Below are positions 59,268 through 64,000 of a stretch of DNA of 64,000 bases, in pieces (the first letter of the stretch is position 1; each line of letters begins with the position of its first letter). The stretch lies in assembly GCA_937974245.1 (NCBI GenBank), contig CALJKV010000074.1:1-64000 (forward strand), read 5' to 3'. A program made the translations under genes and the position numbers. Source of the stretch: an uncultured Chloroflexota bacterium. Lineage in GTDB: Bacteria > Chloroflexota > Anaerolineae > Aggregatilineales > Phototrophicaceae. The notes under the pieces were generated by a model. That model was not told where the DNA came from. It was given only the letters and a program-made list of their open reading frames with translations, and made no database searches.

Positions 59268-61841
59268 TTACCGGCGTGGCACGCGAGGCTGGATAGTCGT
59301 CACCACCTCGTAGTTGTTGGTCCCCAGTTCGTTAGCAATATCCTCTGCCGTGAGCAGATTATCCCCCTGCTGGCCGAGCAGCACGACTTCATCTCCAATC
59401 GTAACATTGGGAATATGGCTCACACTCACCGCCGTCTTTTCCATGCTGACACGGCCCACCACCGGGGCGAACTGGCCGTGAATCAGCACGCGCCGCCAGG
59501 TATTCGGCGCCCGCCGGAAGCCATCCGCGTAGCCCACAGGTAGAATGGCGATGGTTTCCTCGTCGCGAGTACGGTACGTGCCACCATAGCCAATAGGATG
59601 GTCTTTCGGGAAGGTCTTTACCTGTGCGACTGAGGTTTTCCAGGTCATGGCCGGCTGAAATGCCGGAGTCAGGGGCACGTAGCTGGAAGGGTGTAAGCCA
59701 TAGAGCGCAAGGCCGACCCGCACCATGTTGAAATGATTGGCGACGGAGGCCAGTGTTCCGGCGGAGTTGGCGGCGTGAACATAGGCGAATGCCAGGCCGG
59801 AAGCCCGAAGCGGCTTTAGCACATCCTTAAAAACCTGTACCTGGTGTGCGGTATAATCCGCATCTTCATCGGCCATCGCCAGATGCGTGTAAATGCCCTC
59901 AATTTCCAGATAGGCGAGGTTGCCCAGGTGGCGAAAGAAGGAAACCGCCTCACTTGCCAGAACTCCCAGGCGTCCCATGCCGCTGTCCACTTTCACATGC
60001 ACGCGCAGTCTGTCGCCAAATTCACGGGCAATGCGGTCAAAAGCGCGGGCCATGTCCAGGTCGTAAAGGGTGAGGGTGATATTATGCCGCAGCGCCTGCC
60101 GTACAGCATGAACTGGGGTATAACCTAATATCAGAACGGGCGCTTCAATATCGGCTTCGCGCAGTTCCAGTGCCTCGTGCATACTGCTCACGGCCAGGTA
60201 TTCCGCGCCGTTTAAGAGGGCTGTCCGGCTGACTGAGAGTGCGCCATGACCATAGGCGTCGGACTTCACGACGGCCATCAACGCCACCGAGTCCCCCGCG
60301 ATTTGCTTAATTGCACGCACATTCCCCGCGATAGCATCCAGGTTGATTTCTACCCAACTCGGGTAAGTGGATTGGAACAGGATAGCTGAATCCCAGCCGA
60401 AATTCTGCCGGGGCAAGCGTTCCTTGTCTTGTGGGTTCTGTAACAGTGCTTGTGTGACCATCTCCATCCGGCTGGAAGCGCCGCCGTTAATCAGCAGGAT
60501 GTCATTGGCCGTTAGTTGGTAATTGTGCTGCAATATGGCAATCGCATCCTGCACGCTGTAGGTCATCGCTACGCGGGAGCGATCCATGCCCTGGTCGAGT
60601 GCAGCTCGCCCAGCCAGTGCCGCGCTTGTGCCTTCGGTGATGAGTACATCCGCTACTTCAGAAGCCCGCTGGCCGACCAGTCTGTGACCGAACTGGGTAT
60701 ATGCGCCAAGATGGTCCATATCCCCTGTGATAAAAAAAACACGACCCTGTTGAGGGCCATCCGTCTGCATATCACTTTTGGCGGTTTGCAACCAGTCAAG
60801 GGCGGCTAATGTGGATTCCGGGCTGGCGTTGTAGCTGTCGTCAATCAGCAGGCTCCCATTGAGGCCGGCCATCGGATTCATGCGTCCTGGTAGATGCGGG
60901 ATGTTGGTCAGGGCTTTGAGTGTTTCGTCCAGGTCAGAAACATCGTAATGCAGGCCAACAGCCAGTGCCGCCAGCAGGCTTACCAGCTGATGCTTGCCCA
61001 GCAAAGGAGTCCAGCGCCCCAGGAACCGCTCACTCCCATACCGCAGGTCAAACCCGGTTTTGGAGCGCCCCTGGACAATGTTATAGGCCATCAAGTCCGC
61101 GCCGAATCGCTCTAATCCGACAGTGAGTACCCGTGAACGGGCAGCGGTGGTCATGGCCCGTACCCGATCATCATCATAATTCAGGACAGCCAGGCCAGTT
61201 GGCGAAAGATACTCGACCAGGGTTTGCTGCTCATGGGCGATTTCGTCCAGGTCAGTGAAATTGTCAGTATGCATATACCCGACATTAGTTACGACACCGA
61301 CATCTGGTTGGATCGCCTGGACCATGTTTGCTAATTCGCCGGCCTGATAGGTGCCGAGTTCCAGAACAATAAAGCGGTGTTCAGGACGAAGTTGTGCCAG
61401 CGTTTGCGGCAGCCCCAGCCAACCTGCCGTATGATCGCTGCTTTTGTGGACAGGGTAGTGAGTTGAAAGAACCTGGGTGATGGCTTCAACTGCCAGGGAT
61501 TTACCAGAACTCCCGGTGACACAAATGACCTGGGTGCCCAATTTGCCAATGACATAATGCGCCCATGCCAGCAGAGCGGCCTGGGTGTCCTTGACCAGAA
61601 TCACAGATAGGCCATCAGTGTCAAACTCAGGTGGGTGGGTACACAACACGCCCAGCACGCCCTTGTCTACCGCCTCCCGGATATACTGGTGGGTATCCCC
61701 CCGGTCGGTCTTGAGCGCGACATAAAGTTGGGCTTCATTGGCGAGTCGAGAATCGAAGCAGAACTCAGTAAAGATCTGTGCGGCAGGTTCACCGAAAAGC
61801 TGACCGTTTGCCGCTTCAAGTATGTCGTATAGGCTAATCAT
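59268..61841 (-). CDS. MurF-Alr fusion (muropeptide ligase / alanine racemase)
   Basis: An 857-residue bifunctional protein. Residues 1-470 are a MurF-type ligase (P-loop TGSSGKS, 109-115; the ligase domain with DDSYNASPES), which adds D-Ala-D-Ala to UDP-MurNAc-tripeptide. Residues about 490-857 are alanine racemase, with PLP Lys526 (VVKSDAYGHGA) and Tyr756 (GYGGTYRT). The GRVSMD motif reads GRVSME here. Such fusions occur in other phyla. It links peptidoglycan precursor steps in one chain. The ATG has no ribosome site and lies 9 bases after TATACT, so it is probably leaderless. Confidence 0.92.
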   Translation of the reverse strand: MISLYDILEAANGQLFGEPAAQIFTEFCFDSRLANEAQLYVALKTDRGDTHQYIREAVDKGVLGVLCTHPPEFDTDGLSVILVKDTQAALLAWAHYVIGKLGTQVICVTGSSGKSLAVEAITQVLSTHYPVHKSSDHTAGWLGLPQTLAQLRPEHRFIVLELGTYQAGELANMVQAIQPDVGVVTNVGYMHTDNFTDLDEIAHEQQTLVEYLSPTGLAVLNYDDDRVRAMTTAARSRVLTVGLERFGADLMAYNIVQGRSKTGFDLRYGSERFLGRWTPLLGKHQLVSLLAALAVGLHYDVSDLDETLKALTNIPHLPGRMNPMAGLNGSLLIDDSYNASPESTLAALDWLQTAKSDMQTDGPQQGRVFFITGDMDHLGAYTQFGHRLVGQRASEVADVLITEGTSAALAGRAALDQGMDRSRVAMTYSVQDAIAILQHNYQLTANDILLINGGASSRMEMVTQALLQNPQDKERLPRQNFGWDSAILFQSTYPSWVEINLDAIAGNVRAIKQIAGDSVALMAVVKSDAYGHGALSVSRTALLNGAEYLAVSSMHEALELREADIEAPVLILGYTPVHAVRQALRHNITLTLYDLDMARAFDRIAREFGDRLRVHVKVDSGMGRLGVLASEAVSFFRHLGNLAYLEIEGIYTHLAMADEDADYTAHQVQVFKDVLKPLRASGLAFAYVHAANSAGTLASVANHFNMVRVGLALYGLHPSSYVPLTPAFQPAMTWKTSVAQVKTFPKDHPIGYGGTYRTRDEETIAILPVGYADGFRRAPNTWRRVLIHGQFAPVVGRVSMEKTAVSVSHIPNVTIGDEVVLLGQQGDNLLTAEDIANELGTNNYEVVTTIQPRVPRR

Positions 61842-61850
61842 AATGGTGTC

Positions 61851-61856
61851 AGTATA
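61851..61856 (-). promoter_or_regulatory. -10 box of murF-alr
   Basis: Minus strand TATACT, 9 bases before the ATG; no room for a ribosome site. Confidence 0.45.
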
Positions 61857-61906
61857 ACTTTCTCTGCATCAAATCGCTATCGAAATGCGGGTTATCCGCA
61901 ATAATT

Positions 61907-61915
61907 TGCTATAAT
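61907..61915 (+). promoter_or_regulatory. extended -10 promoter of tgt
   Basis: TGCTATAAT, with the start of transcription expected near 61922, 25 bases before the tgt ATG. Confidence 0.6.
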
Positions 61916-61946
61916 TACTCCCATCCTGATCGGAAATGAGTGCATA

Positions 61947-63056
61947 ATGTCATTTTATTTCGAGATTATCAAAGCGCAAGGACGGGCGCGTGCTGGAATT
62001 TTGCATACCCCGCACGGGCCGATCCCGACTCCGGTCTTCGCGCCCGTCGGGACACAGGCCACCGTCAAGGCAGTTCCCCCCCGTGATCTGCTTCAAATCG
62101 GCGCATCCCTGATTTTGGCGAACACCTATCATTTGCATCTTCGTCCTGGTGATGAACTCGTGCGCGAAATGGGGGGGCTGCACACTTTTATGGCGTGGCC
62201 CAAGCCCATTCTAACCGATTCCGGGGGATTTCAGGTATTCAGTCTGGCCGAAATCAACAAAATTGATGATGACGGCGTGACATTCCGCAGCCACATTGAT
62301 GGCAGTAAGCAGCGGCTGACGCCCGAACGGTCAATGGCAATTCAGGAAAACCTGGGTGCTGATATTATCATGGCGTTTGACGAATGTGCCACACCGACTG
62401 ACCGGGCTGTACTCGAACGCTCGGTGGAACGCACGCACCAGTGGGCGGTTCGCTGCCGCGAAGCACACCCGGATGATAGCCAGCAGGCATTATTCGGCAT
62501 TGTGCAGGGGGGCGTTTTTGAGGATTTACGGTTGCAATCCGCCGCATTTCTGCAAACGTTGGATTTTCCGGGATACGCTATTGGCGGGTTGGCGGTAGGT
62601 GAAACCAAAGCCGATATGTATGCCACATTGGATTTTACCATTCCCGCGCTGCCAGAAGATAAGCCGCGTTACTTAATGGGCGTGGGTGAGCCAGATGATC
62701 TGGTTCAGGGAATCTACCGAGGGGTAGATGTTTTTGATTGTGTCATCCCCACCCGGCTGGCGCGGCACGGCGCGGCACTCACAGGGCAGGGTCGGGTCAA
62801 CATGAAGCGATTGGCGTATGCTACCGACAAACTGCCGGTAGAGCCGGGATGTACCTGTTACTGTTGCAGCCATTTTTCGCGGGCGTATATCCGGCACTTG
62901 TTGAAGGCGGAAGAGATATTGGCCGCGTATCTGCTCAGCGTGCATAACATCCACTTCTTGACGCAGCATGTCAAGGCCATGCGAAATGCGATTATTGAGG
63001 GGACGTTCTCCGCGTACATGAATACTTTTCTGGAGCAGTATCTCCAGAAGGCATGA
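61947..63056 (+). CDS. tgt: queuine tRNA-ribosyltransferase
   Basis: A 369-residue TIM-barrel enzyme exchanging guanine 34 for preQ1 in tRNAs with GUN anticodons. It has the Asp in LTDSGGFQVFSLA, the nucleophile Asp in GVDVFDCVIPTRLARHG, and the zinc site CTCYCCSHFSRAYIRHL. Length is standard. No other queuosine genes are in the window. Confidence 0.97.
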   Translation: MSFYFEIIKAQGRARAGILHTPHGPIPTPVFAPVGTQATVKAVPPRDLLQIGASLILANTYHLHLRPGDELVREMGGLHTFMAWPKPILTDSGGFQVFSLAEINKIDDDGVTFRSHIDGSKQRLTPERSMAIQENLGADIIMAFDECATPTDRAVLERSVERTHQWAVRCREAHPDDSQQALFGIVQGGVFEDLRLQSAAFLQTLDFPGYAIGGLAVGETKADMYATLDFTIPALPEDKPRYLMGVGEPDDLVQGIYRGVDVFDCVIPTRLARHGAALTGQGRVNMKRLAYATDKLPVEPGCTCYCCSHFSRAYIRHLLKAEEILAAYLLSVHNIHFLTQHVKAMRNAIIEGTFSAYMNTFLEQYLQKA

Positions 63057-63153
63057 ACCGCTACACCAGAGGATATCTTGTATTGACGCCGTTCATCTGT
63101 TATTTCCCCCACACCTATTGCAGCCAGTGCGAATATTCCGGCGGTCAACCTGT

Positions 63154-63969
63154 ATGAAACGCACTCTGGCGATTGCGGCTTTTGCGCTGGTGAGTTGTAG
63201 TACTCATGTGCTGCCTGCGTCTACACCAACGCCCCTGACGATGCCGCTGCGCCTGTATGTAACCACCGCCGCGATACCACTCATGGAGGATTTAATTGCC
63301 CATTATGTTGAGATTGCCCCCAATGTTCACTTTGATACACTGACTGGCGATTACGAGGCGATGCTGCGGGCGACCTTGGCGGATACCAACGCCTATCTCC
63401 TGGCCTGCTATCTGCCTGCCGATAGTGACCTGTGGGCCGCACCATTAGGGCAGGATGGCATCGCCATTATCACGCACCCGGATACAGGTTTGTATGAACT
63501 GACGAGCGACCAATTGCGCCGGATTTACCAGGGACAGATTACCAGTTGGCGTGAATTGGGCGGGGCGGACATCCCATTGATTGTGATGAGCCGCGAGGAC
63601 GGCTCTGGCACACGGGCAGCATTTGACCGGTTGGTGATGGGCGAGCGACTGACGGCATTATCCGCCCAGGTCGCGCCATCCAGCGCCGCAATGCTTGCCA
63701 GTGTCTCCCAGCAACCGGGGAGCATCGGCTATGTTTCTATGAGTTATGTGGATGACGGTGTGCGTGTGCTACGTATTGACGGCAGCGACATCACAGCGGA
63801 TACGATGCTGGGTAATACCTACCCGCTGCGTTCCACCATCTATATCGTAGGGGGTGTCGAGCCACAGGACGAAGCGTACCGGCACTTTATCGCCTGGATA
63901 CAAAGCATGGATGGGCAGGCTGTCGTCGGTGAACGGTATACACCCTTGCTGCGCCCGGAACGGGATTAA
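63154..63969 (+). CDS. PstS-like phosphate-binding lipoprotein
   Basis: A 271-residue lipoprotein of the PBP-like (PstS) family. ATG 63154 gives a signal peptide with lipobox LVSC (Cys15). The fold motif TSDQLRRIYQGQITSWRELGGADIPLIVMSREDGSGTRAAFDRLVMG is diagnostic, with the anion-binding SREDGSGTR. It binds phosphate or a related anion outside the membrane; pstC/A/B genes are not in view. An upstream frame to 63118 lacks support. Confidence 0.88.
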   Translation: MKRTLAIAAFALVSCSTHVLPASTPTPLTMPLRLYVTTAAIPLMEDLIAHYVEIAPNVHFDTLTGDYEAMLRATLADTNAYLLACYLPADSDLWAAPLGQDGIAIITHPDTGLYELTSDQLRRIYQGQITSWRELGGADIPLIVMSREDGSGTRAAFDRLVMGERLTALSAQVAPSSAAMLASVSQQPGSIGYVSMSYVDDGVRVLRIDGSDITADTMLGNTYPLRSTIYIVGGVEPQDEAYRHFIAWIQSMDGQAVVGERYTPLLRPERD

Positions 63970-64000
63970 CCCAGGAATGCCAGCAGCATGGCATACAACA

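Overview
The window looks like a chromosomal segment of a Chloroflexota (Anaerolineae-like) bacterium. This is inferred from gene content, not from a search: a split glycine decarboxylase (gcvPA/gcvPB) behind a glycine riboswitch, a ba3-type cytochrome oxidase with small subunit IIa, many secreted proteins with Thr/Pro-rich spacers and SH3 or LysM modules, a MurF-Alr fusion, and extended -10 promoters (TGnTATAAT) with few clear -35 boxes. Base composition is high-GC except around a restriction-like gene at 21.2-22.3 kb. No rRNA, tRNA or CRISPR array was recognised.

Layout. 0-15.2 kb: a partial leftward gene, an orphan ABC ATPase, a HEAT protein, a double substrate-binding secreted protein, a triple-PDZ secreted protein, a large kinase-fold protein, a nucleotide-sugar dehydrogenase, a winged-helix regulator with an acyltransferase, a DinB-fold protein and a DPP-IV-like peptidase. 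15.2-24.3 kb: an accessory region with VapBC, an MFS exporter, HepT/MntA, a TIR-SH3-FGE membrane protein, an mntA/selA chimera, an Mrr-like nuclease and selA. 24.3-38.4 kb: LysM and GH16 secreted proteins, Tag glycosylase, a DoxX-like protein, an egghead-like glycosyltransferase, asnS, GH2, an SH3 lipoprotein and a sortase operon. 38.4-42.6 kb: an iron-type ABC importer. 42.7-45.2 kb: divergent PPi-type phosphofructokinase and class I aldolase. 45.3-51.7 kb: HEAT, FHA-REC, ClpP-like and the glycine-cleavage operon. 52.5-59.2 kb: cytochrome c, ba3 oxidase, then a set that looks devoted to copper delivery (HTH-NosL-like regulator, tandem PCu(A)C, Sco). 59.2-64 kb: murF-alr, tgt and a PstS-like lipoprotein.

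The most striking signal is in the accessory region. Three times the 3-prime end of a housekeeping-type gene is duplicated, and a defence-type module lies between the intact gene and its 3-prime ghost: S9 peptidase / VapBC (78 bp, about 90% identical), MFS exporter / HepT-MntA (about 39 bp, one mismatch) and selA / Mrr-like nuclease plus an mntA stub (about 150 bp, about 90%). In the selA case the ghost is fused in frame to the first 33 or so codons of a second mntA. All three toxin-antitoxin promoters have the same extended -10 (TGnTACAAT) 24-30 nt before the antitoxin start. This suggests a common route of gain that reuses gene 3-prime ends, possibly by recombination with diverged relatives, and I found no recombinase in the window.

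A second point of interest is the copper/oxidase cluster. Its regulator appears to join a DeoR-type HTH to a Cys-rich NosL-like domain, beside a two-domain PCu(A)C chaperone with Met/His-rich inserts and a Sco protein. This is a plausible copper-sensing circuit for CuA assembly.
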